Shown here: positions 1 through 12,869 of the stretch, piece after piece
Position numbering within the stretch: position 1 is the first letter of the stretch
Layout: each line of letters opens with the position of its first letter
DNA from: Fratercula arctica
Taxonomy: Eukaryota > Chordata > Aves > Charadriiformes > Alcidae
Length of the DNA: 64,000 nucleotides
Direction: 5' to 3'
NCBI GenBank assembly: GCA_947846985.1
Contig: CANTUZ010000005.1
Coordinates: 22,106,389-22,170,388, forward strand
Position numbers and translations under genes: made by a program
The notes under the pieces: generated by a model
The model's database searches: none
Told to the model about the DNA's origin: nothing
The model's input: the letters and a program-made list of their open reading frames with translations, nothing else

Positions 1-85
1 TGAGGGTGACTATTTAGCAGCTGGAGTACCACCAGTCTGGGAGACTGAGTATTGTCCCCTGCCACAGCAGCACCTGTGAAGGGGA

Positions 86-708
86 AATCACAGAATGGTA
101 GGGGTTGGAAGGGACCTCTGGAGATGATCATCTAGTCCAAGCCCCCCTGCCAGAGAAGGGTCACCTAGAGCAGGCTGCACAGGAACACATCCAGGCGGGT
201 TTTGAATATCTCCAGAGAAGGAGAGTCCACCACCTCTCTGGGCAGCCTGTTCCAGTGCTCTGTCAACCTCAAAGTAAAGTTTTTCCTCGTGTTGAGATGG
301 AATTTCCTGTGTTCCAATTTGTGCCTGCCGCCCCTTGTCCTGTCACTGGGCACCACTGAGAAGAGTCTGGCACCATCCTCTTGACACCCGCCCTTTAAGT
401 ATTTATAAGCATTGATGAGATCCCCTCTCAATCTTCTCTTCTCCAGGTTAAACAGATCCAGGTCTCTCAGCCTTTCCTCATAAGAGAGGTGCTCCATTCC
501 CTTGATCATCTTTGTAGCCCTCCGCTGGACTCTCTCCAGTAGTTCCCTCTCTTTCTTCAATTGGGAGGCCCAGGACTGCACACAGTACTCCAGATGCGGC
601 CTCACCAGGGCAGACTAGAGGGGGAGGATGATGTCCCTCAACCTGCTGGCCACATTCTTTTTAATGAGACCCAGAAGACCATCGACCTTCTTGGCCACAA
701 AGGCACAC
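86..708 (-). mobile_element. CR1 LINE fragment, minus strand
   Basis: A 5'-truncated CR1 non-LTR retrotransposon. The minus strand at 605-165 encodes the C-terminal part of the CR1 reverse-transcriptase protein, with [24 protein letters not shown] and [14 protein letters not shown], without a stop over 146 codons. The 3' end with the TCTAGTCCAAG and CACAGAATGG tail motifs lies near 86-140. The copy appears to continue, more diverged, to about 700 (FLATKAHS-type sequence). It is only a tail fragment and cannot code for a working element. Confidence 0.9.
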
Positions 709-3700
709 AGCAACCTCAAGTACTTACACAGGGTGAAGTTACAAGCAGCACTCCTCTGCAGACTGCCAAGCAGGCATTTGCTGGCAAGAACTTCTGTTAA
801 CTTCTTCCAGGTGGCAGCTGAACTGATGAACTTGGGCTGGGTGGCCCTGCACCATATTCCTTTTTCTAGACCATTTGCTAAACTGCTCAAAATGAGGAAA
901 GTGTTCGCATTTGATTTTGCCACTAAGTGTTAATTTGGGACCTGTTATACCTTCTCTGTAGTCTCTATTTCACCAGTTTTAAAACTGATGTCATGAAATA
1001 AAAAATTAGGGTTAGAGGCTAAAGAAAGGAGCTAGAAAATATTGTACTAGATTTTAAACCATTCACAACTGTTCCAGGTACACTTTAAAGCTCTTGTCTG
1101 ACAGTTTTCAGTCAAATATTCCATATTCAAGCTTAGTCCTGTGTGAGGCTTCAGTCCTAAACCGCAGTCTGCTAATATTTTAAAAGTTGAGGAGAACTGC
1201 ATGTGGGCAAAAACAGGATAGAGAAAACACCCTAAAAATCAGCACACAGTACCTAGCTTGGTAACATGGGCTGCAGCACAGGAGACAAGGTCAGTTTTAA
1301 AGACCGGGTGGAAAGCCAAGCCACCACTGGAGTCATTTGTGGGACTGGAAACACAAAGGATTGTGTCTCGCTCTTCCCAAGACACAGTTCCCTAAACCCC
1401 TGCTCAGCTGCTGCCTAAGGACTATGGGCAACTCTGTTTATTACAGTGAAGTTTCCTGAGTTCTTGGACATGCCTGTAAGCTCCTTGGCTTCAACTTTTA
1501 CATCCAATATAGCCCATGCAGTAGGGTCCCAAGTCTGTTTCATACTGGCTGGGGTGCACGGGCTTGGGCACCAGCCTTAGGTCCCCTGACAACTTCACTA
1601 TCCTGAACCCAGCATCGCTGGAGCAGAGATTTGGGATGGAGCTTTCCCCTCTCCAGGGAGAGTAAAAGATGAGAGACTCGTTGTCTCATGCATGTTGTTT
1701 TCCTCTGCACCAAGTGATCATCACTCCTTCTGAGCAAGGTGGGAAGCTGTGCAGGGATGGAGAGAAGCTGTCCCCTGTATCACAAAGGACAGCTTGACCA
1801 CCATGGATGGCCCTGCTGGCACTGCCCTTGCTGCAGGCAGGCTCTGAGCACTGACTTCCCTTGCCATGGAGATGCCTTTCTGCATCCCTGAATGAAGCAG
1901 TTAAACCCTGGAGACTGGCAGGGCATAAGGCATGATCTCAGGGCTGACCACAGCGATGTCTGGTGACAGCGACCGTGTGGTCCTCAGCTGCTTGCCTTCC
2001 AGACAAGTGGGAACAGGCATGGCACTGCTCAGAGCTTGTACAGGGGAACAGCAGCAAGTCAGGTTGTCACCTCTTCATACCTTTTCCCCGACATGCACAT
2101 TAAACAGGTCCCTGCTGAGCACTCCCTGAATCTTCTCCCATGCATTGGTTCTTCCCCTCTAACCCGTGCAGGGAGTCTGGGAGCTTAGTGCAGGCAGTGG
2201 AGGCTTTGCTTCTGCAGCAGGGCTGCTATAATTTGCAATCCCAAGGCCATTTGCATGTTTCACCTTTTTTCATCTATTTCAGATCTTTCCTCAAACACTT
2301 CTGCCCCCACTCGCCTCTCTTCTCTGCAGGGATTCTCCCGGAGCTGGCTCTACAGAAATCTGTCACCATCCCTAGCAGAGCTCTTCTGTGCGAGCGCTTT
2401 GCCAAGCGCACTCATCTTTTATTCCTCCCTAAACCCATCAATCCGGCTTCCCTGCCTTTGTTTATACCAGTAACACCTTTTTCCTTTTAAACCTTTTTTC
2501 TTTTTTATAGAGGGTATAATAAAAAATTAAATGAAACCACAAAACCTCATTTTGTAAAACTTGGTCTGACCCACATCCCCAGAATCAAAGAGATTCTGAG
2601 CTAATGATGAATCTGCCTTGTTCAGCTAATCCCGCCTAATTGACAGAGTTCATGGGCACTGAGCTGGTAGTGCACGAACAGAACACGATGATCTAAGAGT
2701 GATGCTTTCGCTAGTTTTTGCTGAAGAGAGTGATGGCGTTTTCATATTCGGAAACATAAAATTGGGAGAAAATTTGCTGCAAGGTGATAAATTTGCAAAA
2801 TGGGCCAAATCCCTGATGGAAATATTTAACAGCGACCTATTCACTCAAAAGAAAGTATACTCAATTCATTAGGAAATATGTATGTAAAGAGACCTTACCA
2901 ATCCAATAGAGTAAGACTAAAGAGATGAAATAAGTTCCAAAACCAGCAGTCAGTGGTGTGCAGCCAGAAATAGCCCTAAAAAAAAGGTTCAGTTTTCTCA
3001 CCAATCCGGCCACGTGACCCTAATGCCTACTCCAATTATTATTGTATATACTATTCAAATTAATTTAATCCAGAATTTGGTCAACACAATGCCTTACAAG
3101 CTGTATATCACTAAAAATACCTATGTTGCCATACAAGTAGATTCTATAACCTCTGGGTAGTAGCTTAGGAACTAAAGTTGCATGTGATTCCGTATTGCTT
3201 TAGTAATTAACAATCCACAAACAGATTAGTTTCATACTTCATCCTTGAAGTAATATCGTCATTTGCCTGGCACTGTGAAGTCACATGCACTGATGGAATA
3301 AGAACCTGAATTCTTCTCTATCCTGTTAAAATGAGAAGCACTAAACTACATTCCATTATTTCATAGTAAGCAACGTACTGCAAAAGTCTGGAAAAAAGTA
3401 CCTGACTATATATATTTTATTAGATTTTACTTCTTCATTTATACATATTCACTAATGGCAATAGCTTTGATATGAAGAAGCTTTTTTGCCTCATCAGAGA
3501 AGGAAGGTTATTTTTCCCAGATAGTAACTACCTACTGTATGGAACCAGGTCTAATGTGTCTAAGTACAGAGTACTGAAATGGCATTATTATAACTATTGC
3601 TTCATAAAACTTCAAACTACCATAATGATTTAATATCAGTGCAATCAGACTTTATGTGACTTCTTCTGCTGGCATACTTCTGCAATTGAGAGCTTTCTAC

Positions 3701-4464
3701 TTGTACTTTTGGTGTGGGGGTACTCCTGCAGTAGTTTAGCAAATAGTACCTGATCTCCTAAGCTAAAGCTGCCTATTAACAGAATTAAGTTCAGTTAGGT
3801 GCTCTTTGTAGAATAGGTAAATTGTGGCTCATGAAGCCTAAGAAGAGATGGAGATTAGGTTAGAAGGGAAGAGAGAGGGAGAGGAGAGTAGGTGGGAGAA
3901 GAGGGCTGGGGGGGATCCCAGTCTCTTGGAAGGGTCTGTCCCTGGTCCCACTTTCGTTGCTGTCTCAGACCTATACCCATCCTCCACCACGTTACGGTCC
4001 CAAGTCCAAAACTTGATGCATTGATCTCCGCTGGGAATAACCCTTGTGCAAAGACAATTCTTTAAAAATCTAGTACATTTTAGGCTAAAGATGGCTGTAT
4101 GTATCTGATTCTGCTCAGGAGAAGTGGATAGCAAAACTCTTCTTGAATGCAAGAAGATACATGTGTGTGTGTATACATGGGAGAGTGGTGCACTTCACCT
4201 TTTCAAAAGTAGTAACTCTTCTGAGAGGAAAGCAGCATTTCAGGAAAGGAGCGAGGCAGTGCACTGCACCCTCACAGCTGCACTCATGGCCAAGGTAGAC
4301 TTCCAACAGCTTACCTCCCCCCAGTCCAGGTACCCCCCGCTTGAAGCTCGGGGGCAACCTGCTCTGGATCTTTATTTTGCAACCACAGGTCTCTGCTGCT
4401 GCAAGCCCAGCAGGGCTCAGGTCCACATCTACAGCCTGGGACCTGAGCAGAACACAGGAAGACT
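709..4464. other. Intergenic DNA without a recognised gene
   Basis: Mixed-composition DNA between two CR1 copies, GC-richer at 1.3-2.5 kb and AT-rich at 2.5-3.8 kb. The open frames (up to 121 codons) lack protein similarity that I recognise and overlap on both strands. I searched for the last TTC7B exon, the gene expected beyond CALM1 from human synteny, and did not see it. Confidence 0.5.
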
Positions 4465-4957
4465 TTCTTAAGAAGGACATGGACCTGTTGGAACAGGTTC
4501 AGCAGAGGGCCACAAAGATGGTCAGAGGGCTGGAGTGCCTCTGCTATGAGGACAGACTGAGAGAGTTGGGGTTGTTCAGCCTGGAGAAGAGAAGGCTCCA
4601 GGGAGACCTTATAGCAGCCTTCCAGTACCTAAAGGGGGCTACAGGAAGGATGGGGAGGGACTCTTTATCAGGGCATGTAATGATAAGATGAGGGGTAACG
4701 GTTTCAAACAGAAGGAAGGTAGATTTAGATTGGATATTAGGAAGAAATTCTTTGCTGTGAGGGTGGTGAGACACTGGCACAGGTTGCCCAGGGAGGCTGT
4801 GGCTGCCCCATCCCTGGCAGTGTTCAAGGCCAGGCTGGATGGGGCTTTGATCAGCCTGGTCTACTGGGAGGTGTCCCTGCCCATGGCAGGGGGGTTGGAA
4901 CTAGATGATCTTTAGGGTCCCTTCCAACCCGAACCATTCTATGATTCTATGATTCCA
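4465..4957 (+). mobile_element. CR1 LINE fragment, plus strand
   Basis: A 5'-truncated CR1. It encodes [36 protein letters not shown] and [11 protein letters not shown], then after a frame break RLDIRKKFF and RHWHRLPREAV. The 3' end has GTCCCTTCCAACC and the ATTCTATG tail repeats. It belongs to the same kind of copy as the one at 46.4-46.8 kb and is of moderate age. Confidence 0.92.
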
Positions 4958-5007
4958 TGATCTTTAAGGTCCCTTCTAACCTGAACCATTCTATGATTCT
5001 ATGATTC
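4907..5007 (+). repeat. Tandem duplication of a CR1 3' tail (2 x 49 bp)
   Basis: The last 49 bp of the CR1 (4907-4955) recur at 4959-5007 with a few mismatches, each copy ending in the ATTCTATGATTC microsatellite-like tail. This extends the element by one extra tail unit. Confidence 0.8.
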
Positions 5008-5197
5008 TTCTATGCCTTGACTCACATGATCGCCCCAACTCAGGCAACACAGAGGAGAAAGTTGCTTGGCAAGAAATCAGCAGGTTAGAACAAAAAGTTG
5101 GTGGGTGCTTGTGGGAACAGAGATCTGGAAGAAGATGTGTCATTGATCAGCCTGATCAGAGAGCAGCCCTGATCAGAGAGAGAAACTGATGGCCTGA

Positions 5198-5787
5198 TGT
5201 ACTGGTTTGGGTTGGGATAGAGTTCATTCTCTTCACAATAGCTTGTATGGTGCTGGCTTTTGGATTTGTGACCCAAAGAGTATTGATAATACAGGAATGT
5301 TTTAGCTATCACTGAGCAGTGCTTACACAGTGCCAAGGCCTTTTCTGCTCCTCGCCCTGCGCACCAGCAAGCAGGCTGGGGGTGCACAAGAGGCTGGGAG
5401 GGGACACAGCCGGGACAGCTGACCCCAACTGACCAAAGGGATATCCGAGCCCATCTGATGTCGTACTCAACAATAAAAGCTGAGGGAAGAAGGAAGGGGG
5501 CACGTTCGGAGTTATGGCATTTGTCTTCCCAAATAACCACTGTGTGCGATTCAGCCCTGCTGTCCTGGGGATGGCTGAACACCTGCCTGCTCATGGGGAG
5601 TGGTGAATGAATTCCTTATTTTGCTTTGCTTGTGCGTGTGGCTTTTACTTTCCCGATTAAACTGTCTTTACCCCAACCCATAAGTTTTTGCACTTTTACC
5701 CTTCCACTTCTCTTCCAAAACCACTGGGGAGGGGAGTGAGTGAGCAGCTGGTGGGGCTGAGCTGCCCACTGGGGTTAACCCGTGACA
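5198..5787 (+). mobile_element. Solo LTR, ERVL-type avian endogenous retrovirus
   Basis: A complete-looking 590-bp LTR starting TGTACTGGTTTGGG and ending TTAACCCGTGACA, with TG...CA ends. It contains a TATA-like AATAAAAGC at about 5,473-5,481 and a poly(A)-like GATTAAACTG near 5,656. The body (GGGGACACAGCC, GGGATATCC, ATGAATTCCTT) agrees with the ERVL LTR family I know from neoavian genomes. No retroviral genes flank it, so it is a solo LTR left by recombination. The 5 bp on either side (CCTGA and GCGGA) are not a matching target duplication. Confidence 0.85.
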
Positions 5788-6480
5788 GCGGAGAAGATGA
5801 AAAAGGGGCAAGCACCATGGGACAAGGAAACATAGAAAAGTTTGAAAGGCACAAGCTGGGCCTGTTAAGGGTAGAAGATAAAAGGGAGAAGAAGGCAGGG
5901 GGCAGGACATGCAGAGGACAGGAAGGTCGTGGTTACAGTGGGTGGGCGGAAGAACCTAGGACCAGTAAATCACAGTCTCCTGCAGAGCCCTGAGCTGCTC
6001 CCCCAGTCCCTGAATCCACCGTTCCTCTGCAAACCCATGGGCAAAGAGCTCCCTCCCCGTTTTGGGTTGGCTGAGAAGCGGCAGAGCTTTGCTTGCAGTC
6101 CCTCTGTTACCTCGAGAGGTCATGGTCTGTGCTGAACCCAAAGGCAGTGGCCTGGATGATGACTCACAGGGGTGTCACCGTGATGCCACACGATAGAGCT
6201 TCCCGTACTGGGGTGTGGGTCTGCTTTCACGCTTGCAGCAGTAAATTACAGGATTGACACAGCAGCGAAAGCACAAAGTTATGCCTCAAAGTTAGGAAGT
6301 GCCAGAATTGCGTTTCTTTGCCGCTTTTATTCCCCTACTTCCCTTCCATCCCCATATTTTGTGGCCATAGAGTGAAATCATTGTTTCAGCTCTTTCTCTT
6401 CCCTGGCACAGGGGAGGCTGCTCTGGGCATTAATCAGGGTGGTGTAATGAAAAATGTTGCATGGTTAACCTCTTTTCACA
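5788..6480. other. Intergenic DNA between LTR and CR1
   Basis: About 700 bp directly after the solo LTR. No retroviral internal sequence, gene or clear repeat was recognised. Confidence 0.45.
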
Positions 6481-6612
6481 GACTCACAGAATCACAGAAT
6501 GGTTTGGGTTGGAAGGGACCTAAATGATCATCTAGTTCCAACCCCCCTGCCATGGGCAGGGACACCTCCCACTAGACCAGGCTGAACAATGCCTCATCCA
6601 GCCTGGCCTTTT
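6481..6612 (-). mobile_element. Short CR1 3'-end fragment, minus strand
   Basis: About 130 bp of CR1 3' end in reverse: CACAGAATCACAGAATGG, GGTTGGAAGGGACC, then CCATGGGCAGGGACACC and CATCCAGCCTGGCC. Only the last few dozen codons and the 3' end remain. Confidence 0.9.
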
Positions 6613-8912
6613 CTTGTGTTGCAGGAATTAGGCAATGAGTAGTGAACAATATAGGGGTTGGAAGAAGAGAAAAGCTGATCTGCTGGACGAGGCAGGCTAT
6701 TGCTGCCCCAGAAAACCAGTGCTCGTGGTCTCTGTGTGGAGTCCTTGCGTGGGGTGGGTCGACATCTAAGACTTGGCTGTCTACAGGCGTCCGCTCCCTC
6801 TAAGCACGTCGGTCGACAAGTGCCTGACCCAGAGACTTAGATTGATTTTCAGACACAAAGGACACTCACAGTTACTGACGGGGTCTCTTTGTACCACACG
6901 TAAGGCATGACTGTGATTCTGACAAACGCAAATGTCTCAAACGGAGCTCTCAAAAATACTGCCTTGGACTTCAGTGACTGCACCTCAGCTCTTTCTGTTT
7001 GACGAGGATAAAGCATGTCCTTACTTCACTGTGTGTCCTCAAAAGAAACCGGTATCTGTGAAGCACTCAGATACTCAAGTGCCATAGGAAAAATTGAAGA
7101 AACTAGTAATTCTGTCTTCAGAACAAGAGCTGGGGAGTGGGGAATGAACAGGGTATGGAATAATACATTGGAAAAGAAAGTCGCAATGAGATATTTAATA
7201 CACTGATGCAAAGATGCTGCGGGCAACATAGTACGAGACAAGACAGTGTCATAATGTTTTGCAATCCCATTTGCAATAGGCCAAACTGGAGTTTCATGGA
7301 TAACCTGAATTGGGTATTTTTTTGAGTGCTTAGTTTTGTAGCCCTAGGACCATTCTTTTGCCGTAATATTTTCCATGTGCAAGTGTTTAATACAGAAAAG
7401 AGTAGTAACCTGAGCTAGCGAAGAAATTGCTTACCTTTCTCTACAAATTAATTTGATGGAAAATAAATCAGCAAGGCAATTCTCACAATTTAGCTATGCT
7501 TTTGTAACTGTGCTGTAGAGCAAGGTATCTTCTTTGGTAGTGAAAAGATGTTTTACTTGTTGACTTCATTTACTGATTGAATCTACTTGTCTTTAATTCA
7601 GCTACGTAGGGTGGACAGCATCATGCGCACTGATTGTCAGGGCATCTGGTGTATGCATAGGAATTTTTACTCTATTAATATCTAAATAAATAAATTATTA
7701 GGAAATATCCATCAAATTTTATGTCAAAATCCTTGAGAAAGTAGTTTTGATGATGTTGCACACAGATTCCTAGGGACCTAAATACTCTGGGTTAAAGTGT
7801 TTTACTTAACAAAAGAGATTCAGCAAAAGCCTATCTGAAATCGTGGTTGTATTCTGTCTCCTACCAGAATGTCTGGAGGAAATTATTCTTTTTAATGTAT
7901 TTGTAAAGAAAGCTCAGAACAAGCAGAGCATGTTTGGCAAGTTCTGAACCACAGCAGGCTTCTTACAACTAACTTTTCCAGGTTGTATATTTTCAGGTAT
8001 ATGCGGAGTTAGCATAGGGGGGTTGGGGGGCAGGTTAGGAAAAGCGGACAAACTGAGTGACAGCACCGCTGCTAGAAAAACTTAATGCCCAGGGAGCTCA
8101 CGATCAAATATTTATAGCTTTATGGGCAACAAATACTCAGTGAGACAGGACTACAAAGCAGTCCCATGCACAGGTATTCCTTTTGCTGCCACCCTATCCA
8201 TTTCTTTCACCATATCCTTTTTCAGAATACTCACTACGCTGCCAGCAATGTTATTGCCAACCCCACTGCAAACTAGTAAAATGGGGAATGCTATTTCATG
8301 CCTCGTTACGGATTTCTCAGTTGATCCACTTGGTTCCTGTTCAAATATTGTGCTCATTTTAAATGATGCAACTGGCAGGGCAAGTAGGACTTTTGTTCAA
8401 GAATCTGTTTTTCAAATACATCGTATTTAGAGGTCTAGAAAGAATAAAAAAAAAAAAAATTCAAAAAATTCATTTTTAGGTGATTAGCCCCATTTTCATA
8501 TTGTACTTCAACCGCTAATTATCGTAGATGTTTTTGCCAGGAAAAGGCTGCACTATGAATAATTCTTTCAGTATTTCTGCAGATGCTGACTTCTGAGGCA
8601 ACTGAAATGAAAGTAGCTCTTCGCAAGAGATCTGTCCAAGATTTCCCAGCTTCTATGAAAGATCAGAACAAGAAGTCACCACGTACGAGGCTGCGGTACT
8701 CGTTGCCAGCTACAGCCGGCTTTCCCCAACACCTATGGAGATGCTGGAAAGGGCAACTTGCAACCTCTTTAGCAGGGTCTCTGGTGGCAACGCTGGGAGA
8801 CCTGCTTCCCAACTGTGTTCCCGTAACATCGCTATACGGGGCTGGTGTCACTCAGCGCCTCAGACTCCAAAGGGATCGGGGAGAAATTTAACCCCCAGCT
8901 GCAATACACTTT

Positions 8913-8916
8913 CTTT

Positions 8917-8948
<32 letters not shown>
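8913..8948 (+). repeat. (TTTTG)n microsatellite
   Basis: A T-run followed by about five TTTTG units. It creates short Phe/Leu-rich and Lys/Gln-rich open frames that are not genes. Confidence 0.9.
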
Positions 8949-9781
8949 CTGGGTATCAGATGTGGTTTTTTTCTCCTGGAGCTTAGTAGTTTTGACGGTG
9001 GAAAGGGTCATGCTGTGTTCTGAAGCAGGTTCTTGCCTCGGCAGAACAAAGCACTGCACAGGGAAGTGAGAAGAGGGTCCTTGCCGGAGCTATGGGGAGG
9101 AGAGCACGACAGGCTGCTCTGCTCCGCTCCTGGTTACCACCACCAGCAGGACAGAGCGCAACGCAAGCACTCATTTATTGCTTAATCACCCACAGGACGA
9201 CAAGAGATTCTCTTCAGGTCAACCCAATCAGCAACTCTGTCATTTATTGGGATATTTGGGCACTTCAGTTCAAAACCAGATTTATTAATATAAAATTTAA
9301 AGCAAATTATCAACTATTACAAATATCGTCTGAATGCCTCCCTAGGATACTCACTGATAGGGGTTCTTAGAAAATATAAAATATCAACCCCTTAAGTACT
9401 TGGGCCTTCATACAAATTTTATACTCCAAATCCATATACAATTCATTGTCTACTTGTAAATCCTGTATTTGGATTTAAACCCCCCCCACCCTTTAATATT
9501 CTGGAATTGCAATGCTCTTATGTAAAAATCCCCACATAACTTTATATATATACATTTGTCCTACTGATTTTAAAGATCCACCCGCTCTGTTTGCAAGTAT
9601 GCCATTTGCTTTCCTAAATGTCAGTCAGGAGAAACATGGCATCAGCCTTCATCCCTTATCTTCACTTAACAGCTAGATGTCTGTGCTCAGGAGACATGCC
9701 ATGGTGCCATGGTCCTGCCACAGCCCCTTCTGTCAGATTTCACTAAATTTCATTTATGTCAGATTTTCCTGAAATCTTTAA

Positions 9782-9838
9782 CAAAAAAAAAAAAAAAAAA
9801 CCAACCACCAAAAAAACCCCACCAAACAAAAAGAAAAA
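9782..9838 (+). repeat. A-rich simple repeat
   Basis: A run of about 18 A followed by CAACCACCAAAAAAACC-type A/C-rich low-complexity sequence. Confidence 0.85.
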
Positions 9839-9894
9839 CCTAATTGCATTGCAGTAAGACAAGTGTTCCAGTTAGTTTGACGGCAGGGGAAATG

Positions 9895-12869
9895 CAAGCT
9901 TTATTTAGTCTGTTGTTTGTAAACTCCAAGACTCTGCTTTTGGTTTAGGATGGTGTAACCTGGGCACAGGGACCTGCATTCACATAACACGCGAACCAAA
10001 ATATAGGGACCAGGACACACCCTCGCCCCCCTCCCCACTCACCTGGGCAGGGTGCAGGGGCTGCAGCACCGTACGCTGCCCACGGATCAGATCCGCACCC
10101 ATGCGTGCGTTTAACGCATGAATAACATGTAGGGTAATTTCTTGATCGGTTTTTGACAGCATCTGCGTTTCCAAAGCTGCACAAGTGTATAAGAGCCTTC
10201 CACCACACCCATAAACCCTCCCCTTCGCCCCACCCTGCCCCAGCAAACAGAACAAATGCCCCATACCTGGAGACGTTTCAGTGCCTGAATTATTAATAAA
10301 ATAAGCATGATAATGAATAATCTATGTTGAGCATTTTCTTACCCTTTATTTTTTCATTATGATCAGAAGAGGAATATGATTAACAGCAGTTTAAACTTTA
10401 GCAGTACAATTTCAGTATTAAATATAAAACTACACTGCAAGTTGATGTATTTAAAAATGGTTATGTATACTCTAGCCTTAAATTTATGTATCAAATACAA
10501 GTAACTCAATTGTTTCTTGCCTTGACAATTAACATATCTTAACAAATTTCAACAAGCCAGACATCCATCTTTTCCATTAAAAAAAATAAGCAAGCACACC
10601 AACTCTTATTCATAGCCAGGGGGTGTAAAGATTCAACACTTTCCTGAGTGTTGTGCAAAGAATAACAGGTTTGAGAAAGTCAGATAAATAAGTGTAATGA
10701 TAAACCTAAAGCTAAGCTGGAGGACCTTTTGATTAACTTCATATTTCATATATTACTTGCATCAGTTGAGAGCAACATGAGTTACAGAACTTCCATGAAA
10801 ACAAGCCACTTACAAGCAGGTGGTTAAGCTTGATCAGTTTATTAAAAGGATCATATGACACGGTTGCCTGCAATAGCAGGGGACTGGATCTGATGACCCA
10901 GGAAGTTCTTTTCCAGTCCCATGTTTCTAAGCCATGCACCAAGTGTATCCAGCCCACACTTTCACATTTGGAAAAAGCCAAAGCCACACACACGCACACT
11001 CACAGGAAAAAATAAAATAAAAAAAAAATAAAAAAAAAAATCCTTGATGACACCACTTCATTTCTCTAGATATTCACTATGCAGAAGGGAACAGAGCTAA
11101 AGTCCTGTACAGAGGATACATTTACTCGAGGTTGATGTGGTACTGAAGTCAGTTAATAATTAGATACCTCCAGGCAGATTCAGTTACAGGGCATACCAAC
11201 ACTGCACACTGCCAGACAATTTCTAATCAAGCCAAGAACCTCTTGCAGGAACGAGGTCTCTTTGCTAGCAAGCACAGAGCACACCGAATAAGCTAAAAGC
11301 AGCTGTTCTTAAATGAACTACCCTACCAACCGTGAGTGAATGACAGATAGATGGTAAGAAGCATTTACCTACTAGACAAGATCTCTCTGCACACTCAGGC
11401 AGAAGAAGTAATTAGTTCAGAGCAGCAACCATTGCTCCTACCTTGCCTGTCTCTTGAGTACGTTCTCTTTAAAAGCTGGTCTACAGAATCAGTGCAGCCT
11501 CTCTCAAGCACTACCAAAGTAGCCGTTTGCAGCTGCCATGCAAGACTCTACTTTCAAATGGTAGTCGGACATGCCCATCGTGGTGGCCAGTTTGCTAAGA
11601 CAGCATACACAGCCATACCAAGAGCCTTTTCAACTAGAGATCTAAACAATTGCCTACATTCAGCCCATCTAACTTCTAGGCACTTGGTTAAGGTGTCTGG
11701 GTCCCTAGTCACCCAGAAATCCCCCCACCCCCCAAGGAAAAAATAAAATTAAAAAAGGAAAAAAAAAATAATCACTGAAGGCAGATAGTCTCAATTGCCT
11801 TCTGAAGGTGTCTCTTGACCCTCACTGAGCAAAGCTGCATTTCAAGCAACCAAGTTCTTAACGCAGGCACCTCAGTTAGACAGGATGAACGGAGACTTGC
11901 ATCTCTTTCAAGAGATAGTATCAATACTCTCCAAAACCAAAGGCAATTAAGCAATTAAGGTTTGCAACTCCAGTTACGTTTGGAAACAAACTTACAGTCA
12001 AGTAATTAAGCTGTAGTCCCTCCCTCCCAAGCATAAAAGCCTTCCACATGGAGGCTCTGCTTTTTAAAAAAAAAAAAAAGGAAAAAGAAAAAAGCATTCT
12101 TCTTTCAAACAAAGAAGAGTGGACACGGCTGCTTTGCCACTCATTCATGGGGAAGCTGAAGGATCAGAGAACACTTACTCAGAGACCTGGAATGACTAAG
12201 CACTGCTAGTGCATGCAAAGCAGAAGTAACAAGATGGTTTTTAAATTAACCCTAGTCCTCTTCTCCACCCCACAAAATTCATGCAAGTGTTTGAGAAGAT
12301 AGTCAAGACATAATAGCCCCAGTTTCCAAAAAGGCTTTTTTTTTTTTTTTTTTTTTTTACATATTGTAAAAGAAATGTCCTTTGTTTTTTTTTCTTTCTG
12401 TGGGTAGAGAAATGCATTTTTGGCATGTTTGAGAATCATAGATATCTATGAAGTCCATGCTGTTTAAATTCTCCAACTAGTTTCTATAACCTGTCAAAAA
12501 AAACCCATAAGCAACCTATACATGTCTCCCCAGTATTGACATGCATGCTCAGAGCTCTCCACTTTAGTGAAATGAGGTGTTACTTCTGTGCTGATAGTTG
12601 ACGAGTCAGCATTGCACGACTTTAAGACCAACTAAATTAACATTGTCGTAATATGAAAGGCAAGCACAAGTTCATTTATTTATAGCAAAGGTCTTGGGTT
12701 ACAGGAGGTCAGTTCTTGCCATCTTGAAAAGATAGGGGATAACTTATTGCATACATGTGCATTATAATTTAGCAGCAAGTCATTCATAGAAACACTTCCC
12801 TCCTACTGCTTTTTTGGTTTATTATCTCAATTATATATATATTTTAGCTTTACAAAGCATTTAACACCA
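9895..12869 (-). other. Possible long CALM1 3' UTR and flanking DNA
   Basis: No coding exon is seen here. Further minus-strand AATAAA signals lie near 12,675, 10,840, 10,340 and 9905-9900, so a long CALM1 3' UTR form of roughly 3-4 kb could end in this stretch, as in mammals. The region also holds homopolymer tracts (T22 at about 12,337-12,358; A-rich at 11,013-11,040 and 11,740-11,770) and a GC-richer patch at about 9,960-10,260. Which poly(A) site is used cannot be told from sequence. Confidence 0.35.

Larger units (their letters stand above)
6613..9894. other. Intergenic DNA downstream of CALM1
   Basis: No coding exon recognised. AT-rich from 7.2 kb on, with short simple repeats. A 102-codon plus-strand frame at 8122-8430 is shadowed by a 68-codon minus frame and shows no domain. 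Confidence 0.5.

Noticed and set aside
8122..8430. 102-codon plus-strand frame
   Set aside because: No recognisable domain, no splice context, and an opposing frame covers the same DNA.
1..9000. Last exons of TTC7B, expected beyond CALM1 from human synteny
   Set aside because: No plus-strand frame resembling the TTC7B C terminus was seen; the gene probably ends left of the window.
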